Translations under genes and position numbers: made by a program | DNA from: Polyangiaceae bacterium | Lineage (GTDB): Bacteria > Myxococcota_A > Polyangia > Polyangiales > Polyangiaceae | Length of the DNA stretch: 64,000 nt | Assembly: GCA_020849655.1 (NCBI GenBank) | Contig: JADLFU010000008.1 | Coordinates: 1 to 64,000 of the forward strand | Direction of reading: 5' to 3' | Notes under the pieces: model-generated | The model's database searches: none | Told to the model about the DNA's origin: nothing | The model's input: only the letters and a program-made list of their open reading frames with translations | Shown: positions 1 to 8,835 of the stretch, one piece after another | Layout: every line of letters begins with the position of its first letter | How positions within the stretch are numbered: the first letter of the stretch is position 1

Positions 1-695
1 ATCGCGCGGTCGATCCGCGGGCCGCGCGCGCGTCGCTCGCGCTGCTCGGCGCGGCGCCGGCGGCGTTCGTCGCGGTGGAGGCGGCGTCGGGGACGTGGCG
101 GGTGCACGCGGGCGAGCTGTTCCCGTACCGCCACCTGCCGGGGGTGCCGCTCGCCCCGACGCGGTGGCTGGCGGTCGAGTGGGCGCTCGCGCTCCTCTCG
201 GCCGCGCTCCTCGCGAGCGGGCGGCGCGTCGCGTGGGCGACGAGGCTCGCGGCGGCGGTCGCGTGCCTCTCCATCACGCAGCGGTACACGAACGGGCGCG
301 CGCTCCTCTGCATCGCGCTCGTCTCGCTCGCGCTCGCGCCGCCGGTCGAGGCCCGCTCGCCCGCGTTCGGCTTGTTGCGCGCGCAGCTGCTGCTCGTGTA
401 CGGGATGAGCGTCGTGCACAAGCTGCGAGAGGGGTTCCTCTCGTCGCCCGGCGTCGCGCGGCTGATGGGGCTCGATCCGTCCGTCGACGCCGCGGCGGGC
501 GCGCTCGTGCTCGCGGCGGAGGTGGCGACGCCCGCGGCGCTCGTGCTCGCGCCGCGCGCCGGGCTCGCGCTCGCCCTCGGGATGCACGCGGCGTTCACGG
601 TGTACCTGCCGTTCGTCGCGCCGTTCTCGCTCGTGTCGCTCGCGCTCGCGTGCCTCTTTGTCACGCCGCGCGGGGTTGCTACGACGAGCGCGTGA
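1..695 (+). CDS. HTTM-like multi-pass membrane protein (5' end outside window)
   Basis: The frame is open from base 3 with no stop, so the gene very likely starts upstream of the window; a GTG at 75 is possible but would give a short N-terminus. The visible ~230 residues form about six hydrophobic helices. They include the segment SITQRYTNGRALLCIA and a later segment LVYGMSVVHKLREG, which recall the HTTM domain related to vitamin K-dependent gamma-carboxylase. The family link is an impression from these patterns, not a search result. The stop overlaps the GTG start of the next lipoprotein gene by 4 bases, so the two are probably translated together. An inner-membrane location is expected; the substrate is unknown. 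Confidence 0.7.
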   Translation, partial: RAVDPRAARASLALLGAAPAAFVAVEAASGTWRVHAGELFPYRHLPGVPLAPTRWLAVEWALALLSAALLASGRRVAWATRLAAAVACLSITQRYTNGRALLCIALVSLALAPPVEARSPAFGLLRAQLLLVYGMSVVHKLREGFLSSPGVARLMGLDPSVDAAAGALVLAAEVATPAALVLAPRAGLALALGMHAAFTVYLPFVAPFSLVSLALACLFVTPRGVATTSA

Positions 696-1765
696 AGTCC
701 GTCGCCGCGGCCTCGATCTCGCTCCTCGTCGCGTGCGGCGGCGCCCGCGCGCCCACGCCGTCGCCTCGCCCGCTCGCGCCGGCTCCCGCCGCGCCCTCGC
801 CGCCCGCGCCGAGCGCGTCCGCGGATCTCGACCCCTCGTGGGAGCGCGTGACGCTCGTCTCGTTGCCGGAGAGCAAGCTGCCGCTCCCCGCCGAGGCGTC
901 GCCCTCCGCGCACGAGGTGCTCTGGGAGGACGACGGCTGCGGGCCGCAGGCGATCGCGGGCAGCGGGGAGGCGATGTTCGTGTTGTGTAGTCGCCAGGGC
1001 GAGGTGCTGCGCGTCGGCGCAGACAAGCAGGCGCGCGTCCTCTACCGGAACGAGGCCCCGCTGGCGTTCCAGGCGCTCGGCGGCGATCAGGTGTTCGTCG
1101 CGCAGGCGGGCGCGGGCGTGGTGCTGTCGTTCCCGCAGGCGGGCGGGCCGTTCCGCGTGCTCACGCGCGGCGTCGACGGGCCGCACGGCCTCGGGGCGGA
1201 CGGGCAGGCCGCGTACGTCGTCTCGCCGCAGCGCCTCGTGCGCGTGACCCGCGCGGGGGACGAGCGCGTGCTCGCCCACACGACCGCGACGGTGACGTCG
1301 CTCGTCGCGCGCGCGGGGGAGGTCGTGTTCGTCGACGCCTTGCCGGCGACCGCGATCGCGCCGTCGCGCTCGGTCGTGCTCCGCGTACAGGGCGCGGGGG
1401 CGCCGACGCTGGTCGCGGCGTTCGCGGAGCTGATCGATCGGCTGGCCGGCGACGATCAGGCGCTCTACGCGCACCTCGCGCAGCGAGACGAGCTCGTCCG
1501 GCTGCCTCGCGCGGGCGCGCCCACGATCCTCACGCGCACGCGCGGCGTCGCGTCGGGGCCGCTCTCGGACGGACGGCACGTGTACTGGCTCGAGACGGCG
1601 GGCGGCGCGCCCGCGGTGCTCCGCGCGAAGGCGACCGGCGGGCCAGCGGAGATCGCGCTGCAGCTCTCGCCGAACGACGCGCCCCAGCAGCTCGCGCTGA
1701 CCGACGCGCACGTGCTCGTGCTCCTCGTGACACCGAGCGCGCGCGTCGTGAGGGCGCCGAAGTGA
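692..1765 (+). CDS. Secreted lipoprotein with beta-propeller-like repeats
   Basis: I placed the start at the GTG at 692 because it gives a clean lipoprotein signal (VKSVAAASISLLVACGG, lipobox LVAC) and a GTGA overlap with the upstream stop. The product is 357 residues. After the lipidated Cys comes a Pro/Ala-rich tether of about 35 residues. The rest is made of repeated short strand patterns, such as GQAAYVVSPQRLVRVTRAGD and DGRHVYWLETAGG, of the kind seen in NHL/SMP-30-type beta-propellers that begin each blade with a DG-x-YW strand. No catalytic residues are recognisable. It is probably an outer-membrane-anchored periplasmic or surface protein. Its stop overlaps the next gene by 4 bases. 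Confidence 0.75.
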   Translation: MKSVAAASISLLVACGGARAPTPSPRPLAPAPAAPSPPAPSASADLDPSWERVTLVSLPESKLPLPAEASPSAHEVLWEDDGCGPQAIAGSGEAMFVLCSRQGEVLRVGADKQARVLYRNEAPLAFQALGGDQVFVAQAGAGVVLSFPQAGGPFRVLTRGVDGPHGLGADGQAAYVVSPQRLVRVTRAGDERVLAHTTATVTSLVARAGEVVFVDALPATAIAPSRSVVLRVQGAGAPTLVAAFAELIDRLAGDDQALYAHLAQRDELVRLPRAGAPTILTRTRGVASGPLSDGRHVYWLETAGGAPAVLRAKATGGPAEIALQLSPNDAPQQLALTDAHVLVLLVTPSARVVRAPK

Positions 1766-3243
1766 TCGCGCGGCGGCTCGCGGCGCTCGCCGTCATGACG
1801 ACGATCGTCGCGTGCGGCGGCGGCGCGGACGACGCGCCCGACGTGTCCGTCACGCCCGGCGCAGGCGGCGCGGGCGGCGCGGGCGCGGCAGGGATCGCGG
1901 GATCGAGCGGCGCCGCGGGCGTGACCAGCGCCGCGGGCGCGGCGGGTGGCGCGGCATCGAGCGGCGCCGCGGGCGGCGCGGGGGCGAGCGGCGCCGCGGG
2001 TGGCGCGGGCGCGAGCGGTGTCGCGGGTGCCGCGGGTGGCGCGGGCGCCAGCGGATCACCGGCGGCGACGCGCTATCCGATCGGGCAGGTCCACTCGCCG
2101 CTCTCCCCGTCCGTCGTCTCGCGCGCGAAGGCGACGCTCGCGAGCGGCTCGGGCAGGCCGACGGTGTTCGCGAAGATCGGCGCGTCGAACACGGTCGCGG
2201 CGGGCTTCGCGCGGTGCTTCGCGACGGGCGACGTCAAGCTCGGCGCGCACGCGGCGCTCGCGCCCGCCATCGCGCACTTCGGTCAGACGAAGGTCGACGC
2301 CGATCATGTGTCGTTCGACCGGGTGACGCTCGCGGCGACGGTCGGCTGGGGCGCGAAGAAGACGCTGGAGGGCTCGCCGTCGCCGATCGAGCAGGAGGTC
2401 GCCGCGATCGCGCCGGGGTTCGCGGTGCTCCTGCTCGGCACGAACGACACGTACGAGGCGGGCGTCGCGCCGTTCGACGCCAGCATGTCGGCCGTGCTCG
2501 ACGCGCTGCTCGCGCTCGGCGTCGTGCCCATCGTCACCACGCTCCCGCCCCGCCGGGACAGCGCGGCGGCGAGGGCGCTCGTGCCCGAGATGAACGCCAT
2601 CTTGCGGGCGCTCGCCGAGGAGCGGCAGGTGCCGCTCGTGGATCTCTTCTCGGTGCTCGATCCGATGCCGAACGGCGGGGTGGGCGCGGACGGCGTCCAT
2701 CTGCCAACCTACACGGACGCGGGCGCGCACGGGTGCTGGCTCGACGACGCGGGCCTGTCCGCGGGGATGAACCAGCGCAACCTGGTCACGCTCGAGGCGC
2801 TCGACAGGGTCCGCCGCGTCGTGGTCGGCGACGAGGCGCCCGAGCCGCCGTCGCCGCCGCTGGCGGGCGTGGGCACGCTGGCCGATCCGCTCGTCGTCGA
2901 CGCGCTGCCGTTCGCGCACCACGGCGACACCACCGGCGCGCCGTCCTCGCTGTCACTCTACTCTTGCGGCGCGCAGGACGAGGGCGGCGGTGAGCGCGTG
3001 TACCGCGTCACGCTCCCGGCGCCGGCGAGCCTGTCCATCCGCGTGTTCGACGACGCGACGACCGACGTCGATCTGCACGTGCTGTCGCAGCCCTCGGCGA
3101 GCGCGTGCGTGGCGCGGGACGATCGCGCGCTCGTCGTCGACGCGCCTGCCGGTGACACATTCGTCGTGGTCGACACGTTCCAGAAGGCCGGCGTACCGCA
3201 GGCCGGCCGTTACCGGCTCACCATCGTCGCAACCCAACCGTAA
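1762..3243 (+). CDS. SGNH-hydrolase-like lipoprotein with Gly/Ala-rich tether and C-terminal PPC domain
   Basis: The GTG start at 1762 overlaps the previous stop and opens a lipoprotein signal with lipobox TIVAC. Residues ~30-95 are a low-complexity Gly/Ala/Ser tether. The core has SGNH/GDSL features: a block I-like GAS (KIGASNTVAAGF) in place of the usual GDS, a block III GTND (VLLLGTND), and a block V-like D-G-V-H (GADGVHLPTY). The C-terminal ~125 residues resemble a pre-peptidase (PPC) beta-sandwich, with TTDVDLHVLS near its middle. The expected activity is ester or acyl hydrolysis on a surface glycan or lipid. The changed nucleophile block leaves the Ser in place. The substrate cannot be read from the sequence. 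Confidence 0.8.
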   Translation: MIARRLAALAVMTTIVACGGGADDAPDVSVTPGAGGAGGAGAAGIAGSSGAAGVTSAAGAAGGAASSGAAGGAGASGAAGGAGASGVAGAAGGAGASGSPAATRYPIGQVHSPLSPSVVSRAKATLASGSGRPTVFAKIGASNTVAAGFARCFATGDVKLGAHAALAPAIAHFGQTKVDADHVSFDRVTLAATVGWGAKKTLEGSPSPIEQEVAAIAPGFAVLLLGTNDTYEAGVAPFDASMSAVLDALLALGVVPIVTTLPPRRDSAAARALVPEMNAILRALAEERQVPLVDLFSVLDPMPNGGVGADGVHLPTYTDAGAHGCWLDDAGLSAGMNQRNLVTLEALDRVRRVVVGDEAPEPPSPPLAGVGTLADPLVVDALPFAHHGDTTGAPSSLSLYSCGAQDEGGGERVYRVTLPAPASLSIRVFDDATTDVDLHVLSQPSASACVARDDRALVVDAPAGDTFVVVDTFQKAGVPQAGRYRLTIVATQP

Positions 3244-3301
3244 CTTTCCACCGCTTGAGCCGCGTCACGCCGGCCCGTATGGTCAGCCCGGAGGTGTCGT
3301 G

Positions 3302-4708
3302 ATGAGCACGGTCCGCTGGCTGTCATTCTGGGCGCTCTCGACCGCGTGCGCGTGCGGCGCGGCGTCTTCGAAGTCGAACTTCGACGGCGGCGGCGCGGCG
3401 GGCGCGGGCGCGGGCGCGGCCTCGGCGGGGGGCGGCGCGGCGGGCGCCTCGCAGGGTGGCGCGAGCGCGGGCGGCGACGCGGGAGCGGCGGGCGCTTCGC
3501 AGGGCGGCGCGAGCGCGGGCGGCGACGCGGGCGCGAGCTCGCAAGGCGGCGCGAACGTGGGAGGACAGGCGGGCGCGAGCGCGGGCGGCGACGCAGGCGC
3601 GAGCGCAGCCGGGGCCGCGGGCACAGGCGGGGCCGCGGGCGACCCGTTCGGCAGCGCGGGCGCGGGCGCGAGCGCGGCCGGCGCGGCGGGCACGACCACG
3701 GGCGGCGCCGGCAAGGGCGGCGCGTGCGCGGGCGTCACGTCGAAGACGACGCCGAAGACGCTCCCCGTGGACGTCATCTTCGTCATCGACAACTCCGGCA
3801 GCATGAACGACGAGATCGACTTCATCCAGAGCAAGATGAACGCCTTCTCGAGCGCGATCGGCACCTCGGGGATCGACATCCACGTCGTGATGGTCTCGGC
3901 GCTGAAGGGCTGCTTGTTCGGCCCGCTGCAGGGGTGCAACCCCCTATTTTTGCAGGGATTTTGCCTGCCTGCGCCCTTCGGCAGCGGCAGCTGCCCCGCC
4001 GACGCGAACCCCCCCGCCTACACGCACCCCAACACCTACGTGAACAGCAACGACGGGATGAACGTCGTGATGAAGTCGTGGCCGCAGTGGAAGGACGCGC
4101 TGCGGATGGGGGCGAAGAAGACGATGGTGGTCGTGACGGACGACGACGTCACCGTCGCGCCGTACGCGGCGGACGGGTTCCCCAACGGCGAGGTCGGCGG
4201 CGCGGCGAAGTTCATCGCCGACTTCACGGCGCTCGATCCCGCGCTGCTGAAGGACTGGAAGATGGCGGGCATCTACGCCTTCACGAAGTGCGCGTCGGCC
4301 GCGGCGGAGGGCAAGGTGTGGCGCGAGGCCGTCAACCAGACCGGCGGCCTGCACGGCGATCTGTGCAAGCAGGATCTCCAGCCCATCCTCGATGACTTGC
4401 AGAAGGCGGTCGTCGTCGGCACGCAGATCGCTTGTCAGTGGAAGCTCCCGCCCCCTCCCCCGGGGCTGGCGCTCGATCCCAACCAGGTCAACGTCGTGTA
4501 CACGGACGGCGGCGGCGCCGACCATGAGGTGCTCTACGCGAAGGGCCCGGCCACCTGCTCGCCGGCGGGGGGCGGCTGGTACTTCGACGACGAGGTGAAC
4601 CCCACCACCGTCCTCGCGTGTCCGAGCACCTGCGCGACCATCCAGGCGGACCCGAAGGCGAGCGTCGCCGTGACCTTCGGCTGCGAGCGCAAGGGCGTGA
4701 AGAATTGA
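3302..4708 (+). CDS. VWA-domain lipoprotein with Gly/Ala tether
   Basis: A strong Shine-Dalgarno GGAGGT at 3290-3295 lies 6 bases before the ATG at 3302 and decides the start. The 468-residue product begins with a lipoprotein signal (lipobox STAC). A tether of about 120 residues, built of GASAGGDAG-type units, follows. The VWA domain opens with PVDVIFVIDNSGSMNDEI, whose DxSxS is the MIDAS metal-binding motif, and continues with VVMVSALKG and VVVTDDDVT strands. Myxobacterial VWA lipoproteins of this layout are thought to mediate surface adhesion or sensing; no function is established for this one. It is separated from the SGNH gene by 58 bases and may have its own promoter. Confidence 0.82.
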   Translation: MSTVRWLSFWALSTACACGAASSKSNFDGGGAAGAGAGAASAGGGAAGASQGGASAGGDAGAAGASQGGASAGGDAGASSQGGANVGGQAGASAGGDAGASAAGAAGTGGAAGDPFGSAGAGASAAGAAGTTTGGAGKGGACAGVTSKTTPKTLPVDVIFVIDNSGSMNDEIDFIQSKMNAFSSAIGTSGIDIHVVMVSALKGCLFGPLQGCNPLFLQGFCLPAPFGSGSCPADANPPAYTHPNTYVNSNDGMNVVMKSWPQWKDALRMGAKKTMVVVTDDDVTVAPYAADGFPNGEVGGAAKFIADFTALDPALLKDWKMAGIYAFTKCASAAAEGKVWREAVNQTGGLHGDLCKQDLQPILDDLQKAVVVGTQIACQWKLPPPPPGLALDPNQVNVVYTDGGGADHEVLYAKGPATCSPAGGGWYFDDEVNPTTVLACPSTCATIQADPKASVAVTFGCERKGVKN

Positions 4709-4742
4709 CGCCGCGCCGCCGGCGGCACGACGCTCTTGGGCG

Positions 4743-5351
4743 GTGAAGGTCGACGACAGCTACCGGGAGACCCACGCGCTCGCGGACGGCACGCGCGTGA
4801 CCTTGCGGCTGTTGCAGCCGAGCGACGCCGAGGATCTGCGCCGGGGCTTCCGGGCGCTGTCGCCGCGCTCGCGGTACCGGAGGTTCCTCTCCGAGGCGGC
4901 CGAGCTGACCGACGAGCAGGTGCGGTACCTGACCGAGACCGACGGCGTGAACCACGTCGCGATCGTGGCGACGACCGAGTCGCTGGACCTGAAGAGTGAG
5001 CTCGGCCTCGGCGTGGCGCGCTTCGTCCGGCTGCGCGACGCGCCGGAGGTCGCGGAGGCGGCGGTGACCGTCGTCGACGAGGCGCAGGGCCGGGGCATCG
5101 GGCGCCTGCTGCTCGCGCTGCTCGCCCGGGCGGCCCGAGAGCGCGGCGTGCGCACGCTGCGCGCCGAGGTGCTCGCGGCGAACCCGCCCGTGCGCGAGAT
5201 CCTGCGGGAGGTCGGCGCCGTCGTGCGCTCGGACGACGGGGTCACCCTGACGGCGGACGTCCCGCTCGCACCCGAGGCGGGGCACGACGAGAGCCCCGCG
5301 CGGAGGCTCCTGCGCGCCGTCGCCGCGTCGCTCGCGTCGCTCGGGAGATGA
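4743..5351 (+). CDS. GNAT-family N-acetyltransferase
   Basis: The 202-residue product shows the GNAT fold. An N-terminal LRLLQPSDAEDLRRGFRALS segment is followed by strands around residues 75-100 and an acetyl-CoA-binding loop DEAQGRGIGRLLLALL, with the Q/R-x-x-G-x-G/A signature as QGRGIG. The opening resembles the GNAT module found in bacterial protein acetyltransferases (Pat-like), but no cyclic-nucleotide or CoA-ligase domain is attached. The acceptor is unknown. The start is a GTG at 4743. It lies in the same direction as its neighbours, 34 bases after the VWA gene, with no clear functional link. Confidence 0.85.
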   Translation: MKVDDSYRETHALADGTRVTLRLLQPSDAEDLRRGFRALSPRSRYRRFLSEAAELTDEQVRYLTETDGVNHVAIVATTESLDLKSELGLGVARFVRLRDAPEVAEAAVTVVDEAQGRGIGRLLLALLARAARERGVRTLRAEVLAANPPVREILREVGAVVRSDDGVTLTADVPLAPEAGHDESPARRLLRAVAASLASLGR

Positions 5352-5403
5352 CGCGCGTCGTTGCCCGGCGCGCGCGCCTCGCGTACCTCCACGATGACAG
5401 GCG

Positions 5404-6141
5404 ATGCAGGTCGATCGACAGAGGCTGAAGGACGCGGCGCGCGTCGTCGGGCGCGCCGCCGCGACGATCGCGGTGCGGGTCGCCGCGTGGGGGGCGCTGG
5501 GCGCAGGGTTGGGTTTGTTCGCTGCGGGCGTCGAGCTCCTGTCGCCCCTGCTCGACGCGCCTCCGTCGTGGTGGTCGCTCGCGCGGCTCGTCGTGCTGGT
5601 CGTCTACCCGGTGGGCGGCGCGGTCCTCTTCGCGCACCTCGGGGTGGCGAGGGGGATCGGGCGGGTGCTCTTGTTTCACGCGGTGGACCAGGGGCTCGTG
5701 ATCGAGGTGCTCGACCGGCTGCTCGAGCTCGCGGGGCGCGCGGCCGGGAGGAGCGCGCGCCTGTCGGCGCTGGCGGATCGCGCCGAGGTGTTCGCCGCGG
5801 AGCTGCCGCTCGCCGACGCGGAGCGCGCGCTGAAACAGGCAGGCGACGAGTTCGTGCTGGGGAGCGACCTCGAGGGCGGCGGCGCGGGGCGCTGGGTGAT
5901 GCGGCGGCTGAAGCGCGCGCTCGTGCACGCGATCGAGCGGGTCACGCTCCGCGTCGTGCGGGCAGAGGAGGGTGGGGTGTCGCTCGAGCGCGTGCGGCGC
6001 CTGGCGCTCGAGCAGGCCGAGGCGGGCGTGCGCGACGCCATCCTCTCGACCATGAAGAAGCAGCTGCTGCTCGCCGCGGCGCTGCTCGCGCTGCTGGTCG
6101 CGACGGGCCCCCTCCTCGCCGCGGTGTTGCGGGCGAGATGA
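5404..6141 (+). CDS. Hypothetical inner-membrane protein with amphipathic middle
   Basis: This 245-residue protein is not recognised. It has two hydrophobic helices near residues 20-45 and 55-80, a long charged helical middle (residues ~95-220, rich in Arg, Glu and Leu), and a final hydrophobic helix (KKQLLLAAALLALLVATGPL). The layout suggests an inner-membrane protein with a cytoplasmic helical domain. Base composition and codon use match its neighbours. Its stop overlaps an ATG at 6138 that could serve as an alternative, longer start for the next lipoprotein, so coupling is possible. Confidence 0.65.
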   Translation: MQVDRQRLKDAARVVGRAAATIAVRVAAWGALGAGLGLFAAGVELLSPLLDAPPSWWSLARLVVLVVYPVGGAVLFAHLGVARGIGRVLLFHAVDQGLVIEVLDRLLELAGRAAGRSARLSALADRAEVFAAELPLADAERALKQAGDEFVLGSDLEGGGAGRWVMRRLKRALVHAIERVTLRVVRAEEGGVSLERVRRLALEQAEAGVRDAILSTMKKQLLLAAALLALLVATGPLLAAVLRAR

Positions 6142-6182
6142 GCGGGTCGCGCGCGGCCGTGAACCTGGTACACCCGCGCGGC

Positions 6183-7673
6183 ATGTCACGGCGCGCCTGG
6201 TTCTCCTGCTGGTGCGCCGTCGCCGCCCTGGCAGCGTGCGGCGGCGCCGACGCGCCCCCACCGAGCGCGGGCAGCGCTGGCGCGAGCGGGCGAGCGGCAG
6301 GACAGGCTGGCGCGTCCCAGGCTGGGCACGCAGGCTCACCACTGGCAGGGCACGCCGGCGCGTCACAGGCGGGCGCGTCGCAAGCGGGACAGGCGGGCGC
6401 GTCACAAGCAGGACAAGCGGGCGCATCACAGGCAGGGCAAGCGGGCGCGCCACAAGCGGGCCAGGCGGGCGCGCCACACGCGGGGCAAGCGGGCGCGTCA
6501 CAAGCCGGCCAAGCGGGGGCATCACAAGCGGGGCAAGCTGGCACGTCACAAGCGGGGCAAGGTGGCGCGTCACAAGCAGGACAGGCGGGCGCGTCACAAG
6601 CAGGACAGGCCGGGAGCGGAGGAGCGGCGGGCGGCCCGCCTTGCCCCGGACCGGACGAGCTCGGGGCCACCTCCGTCGCGCCGCTGCGCCTCTCGGAGAC
6701 GGGGCTGTACGCCGGGCTGCCCTCGAAGGTCATCCACGGTCGCGCGCGCCCTTTTCAGCCGAGGTACCCGCGGTGGGCGGACGGCGCGACGGCGCAGCGG
6801 TGGGCCTACGTGCCGGGGTGCCGGCAGATCGACACCAAGGATCAGGATCACTGGCGGTTCCCCGAGGGCACGCGGATGTGGGAGGAGATCTCGATCGCGG
6901 GCGTCCCCGTCGAGACGAGGTTCCTCCACCGGTTCGGGCCGGGCCCGGATGACTTCGTGTTCGCGGCCTACCTCTGGCGCGCCGACCAGTCGGGGGCCGA
7001 TCTCGCGGATCTGTTCGGTGTACAGGACGCCAACGGGACGGGGCACGACGTCCCGAGCGTCGCCCAGTGCGCCAGCTGCCACGGGAAGCTCAGCGAGCGC
7101 GTGCTCGGGTTCGGCGCCGTCCAGCTGAGCCACTCGCTGCCGGGGGAGACGCTCACGAGCCTGAGCCAGGCCGGACGGCTGACCGTCGCCCCGCCGCCCG
7201 CTGGGTTTGGCATCCCCGGCGGCGAGCCCGCGGTGGGGTACTTGCATGGCAACTGCGGCCACTGTCACAACGACACGGGCGTCGCCGTCTCGCTCCGGCT
7301 GCGCGCGCTGACGACCGCCAGCGCGCCGGGCGAGCTCGGCGCCGTCGCGACCACGGTGGGCAAGAAGCCCGCGTTCTTCGCGGTGACGGGCGTGACGGCG
7401 CTGGTGGAGCCTGGCGCGCCGGACGCGAGCGCCGTGTGGTACCGCCTGTCGCGCCGCAACGATCCCGCGATGCCGTGGGTGCAGATGCCGCCGCTCGGCA
7501 CCGCGCTCACCGATCCGGGCGCCGAGGTCGTTCGCGAGTGGATCCTGTCACTCGGCGGCGCGGGAGGATCCTCCGGGAGCAGCGGCGCGGGCGGCGCGAG
7601 CGGCGCCGGCGGGGGCGCGGGCGCGGGCGGGACCGCGGCGGGAGGGGGCGGGAGCGCGGGCGCGGGTGGGTGA
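6183..7673 (+). CDS. Diheme cytochrome-like lipoprotein with QAG-repeat tether
   Basis: I chose the ATG at 6183, since it starts a lipoprotein signal (MSRRAWFSCWCAVAALAACG, lipobox LAAC). An in-frame ATG at 6138 is the alternative. Residues ~35-145 are a tandem GASQAGQA tether. The folded part contains two CxxCH heme-attachment motifs, CASCH (near 7070) and CGHCH (near 7256), so covalent c-type heme binding at two sites is expected. A conserved-looking region (PRYPRWADGATAQRWAYVPG) precedes them. A Gly/Ser/Ala-rich tail closes the protein. The probable role is periplasmic or outer-membrane electron transfer; the partner is unknown. The last 8 bases overlap the dinB start. Confidence 0.75.
   Translation: MSRRAWFSCWCAVAALAACGGADAPPPSAGSAGASGRAAGQAGASQAGHAGSPLAGHAGASQAGASQAGQAGASQAGQAGASQAGQAGAPQAGQAGAPHAGQAGASQAGQAGASQAGQAGTSQAGQGGASQAGQAGASQAGQAGSGGAAGGPPCPGPDELGATSVAPLRLSETGLYAGLPSKVIHGRARPFQPRYPRWADGATAQRWAYVPGCRQIDTKDQDHWRFPEGTRMWEEISIAGVPVETRFLHRFGPGPDDFVFAAYLWRADQSGADLADLFGVQDANGTGHDVPSVAQCASCHGKLSERVLGFGAVQLSHSLPGETLTSLSQAGRLTVAPPPAGFGIPGGEPAVGYLHGNCGHCHNDTGVAVSLRLRALTTASAPGELGAVATTVGKKPAFFAVTGVTALVEPGAPDASAVWYRLSRRNDPAMPWVQMPPLGTALTDPGAEVVREWILSLGGAGGSSGSSGAGGASGAGGGAGAGGTAAGGGGSAGAGG
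6295..6625 (+). repeat. Tandem repeat coding for the QAG-rich lipoprotein tether
   Basis: About thirteen imperfect copies of a ~24-base unit (GGCGCGTCACAAGC plus a GGACAG-type tail) encode GASQAGQA. Units vary by synonymous and conservative changes (A/S/P/T at one position), which suggests expansion by slippage or recombination under coding constraint. The length is expected to vary between strains. Confidence 0.8.
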
Positions 7674-8835
7674 GCGGGTCGTGTTGCACGTCGACATGGA
7701 CGCGTTCTTCGCGTCGGTCGAGGTGCGTGATGATCCGTCACTCGCCGGTCGACCCGTGATCGTCGGCGGCGCGTCACGCCGCGGGGTCGTCGCGGCGGCG
7801 TCGTACGAGGCGCGCAGGTTCGGCGTGCGCTCCGCGATGAGCATGGTCGAGGCGCTCACGCGCTGCCCGCGTGCGGTCGTCGTGCCACCGCGCCACGCGC
7901 GCTACGCCGAGGTGAGCCGGCGCGTGTTCGAGGTGTTCCTCGGCTACACGCCGCTCGTCGAGGGGCTGAGCCTGGACGAGGCCTTCCTCGACGTCGGGGC
8001 GTCGCGCGCGCTCTTCGGCGGTGGCGTTGAGATCGCCGAGCGGATCCGCCGCGACATCCGCGCCGAGACGGGGCTGACGGCGTCCGCGGGCGTCGCGCGC
8101 TCGAAGTTCGTCGCGAAGATCGCGAGCGACATCAACAAACCTGACGGTATCACCGCCGTGCCGGAGGACGTCGCGCGCTTCCTCTCGCCGCTGCCGATCG
8201 AGCGGATGTGGGGGGTCGGGGCGAAGACGGCGCCGAAGCTCCACGCGCTCGGCCTGCGCACGTTCGGCGATCTGCAGCGCTGCGACCCCGCCACCCTCCA
8301 GCGGCGGCTGGGCGCGTGGGGCGCGCGGATCGCGGCGCTCTCACGCGGGGACGACGACCGGCCCGTCGTGCCCGATCGAGACGCGAAGAGCGTGGGATCG
8401 GAGGAGACGTTCGAGCTCGATCTCTCGGGCGCAGACGAGATCCTGGAGGCGCTCATCCCGCACGCGGAGCGCGTGGCGGCGCGGCTCCTCCGCGCCGGGC
8501 GGGCCGGCCGCACCGTCTCGCTGAAGCTGAAGCACCACGATCACCGGGTGATCTCCCGGCAGACGACGCTCGCCGAGGCGGCCTCTGACGCCGGGACGCT
8601 CATCGACGCGGCGCGGGCGATGCTCGCGCGGCTCTCGCTCGGGGGCGCGCGGTTCCGGCTGGTCGGGCTCTCGGTCTCGGAGCTCGCGGCGCCCGGCGAG
8701 CAGCCGGCGCTCTTCCCCGATGCGGGCAGGGCGCGCCGCCTCGAGGTCGAGCGCGCGCTGCTCGGCATCAACGAGAGGTTCGGTGACGGCGCCGTCTTTC
8801 GCGCCGGTGGGCGGCGTCCGCCCGAGCGCGGGTGA
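7666..8835 (+). CDS. dinB: DNA polymerase IV (Y-family translesion polymerase)
   Basis: The 389-residue length is normal for DinB. The palm carries the catalytic Asp in HVDMDAFFASVE (D10) and the acidic pair in LSLDEAFLDV (D104, E105). The fingers contain YEARRFGVRSAMS, and helix-hairpin-helix thumb residues WGVGAKTAPKL are present. The little-finger domain runs from about residue 240. The enzyme performs error-prone synthesis past DNA lesions, normally assisted by the beta clamp. The GTG start at 7666 overlaps the upstream lipoprotein gene by 8 bases and follows a GGAGGGGGCGGGAG stretch that can act as the ribosome-binding site. No LexA-type box is obvious nearby. Confidence 0.95.
   Translation: MGERVVLHVDMDAFFASVEVRDDPSLAGRPVIVGGASRRGVVAAASYEARRFGVRSAMSMVEALTRCPRAVVVPPRHARYAEVSRRVFEVFLGYTPLVEGLSLDEAFLDVGASRALFGGGVEIAERIRRDIRAETGLTASAGVARSKFVAKIASDINKPDGITAVPEDVARFLSPLPIERMWGVGAKTAPKLHALGLRTFGDLQRCDPATLQRRLGAWGARIAALSRGDDDRPVVPDRDAKSVGSEETFELDLSGADEILEALIPHAERVAARLLRAGRAGRTVSLKLKHHDHRVISRQTTLAEAASDAGTLIDAARAMLARLSLGGARFRLVGLSVSELAAPGEQPALFPDAGRARRLEVERALLGINERFGDGAVFRAGGRRPPERG

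Noticed and set aside
1946-2326. Arg-rich open frames over the Gly/Ala tethers (here and at 3346-4395, 6212-6952, 51443-52153)
   Set aside because: Frame-shifted readings of GC-rich repeats give Arg/Ala-rich peptides without domains; the lipoprotein frames explain the sequence.
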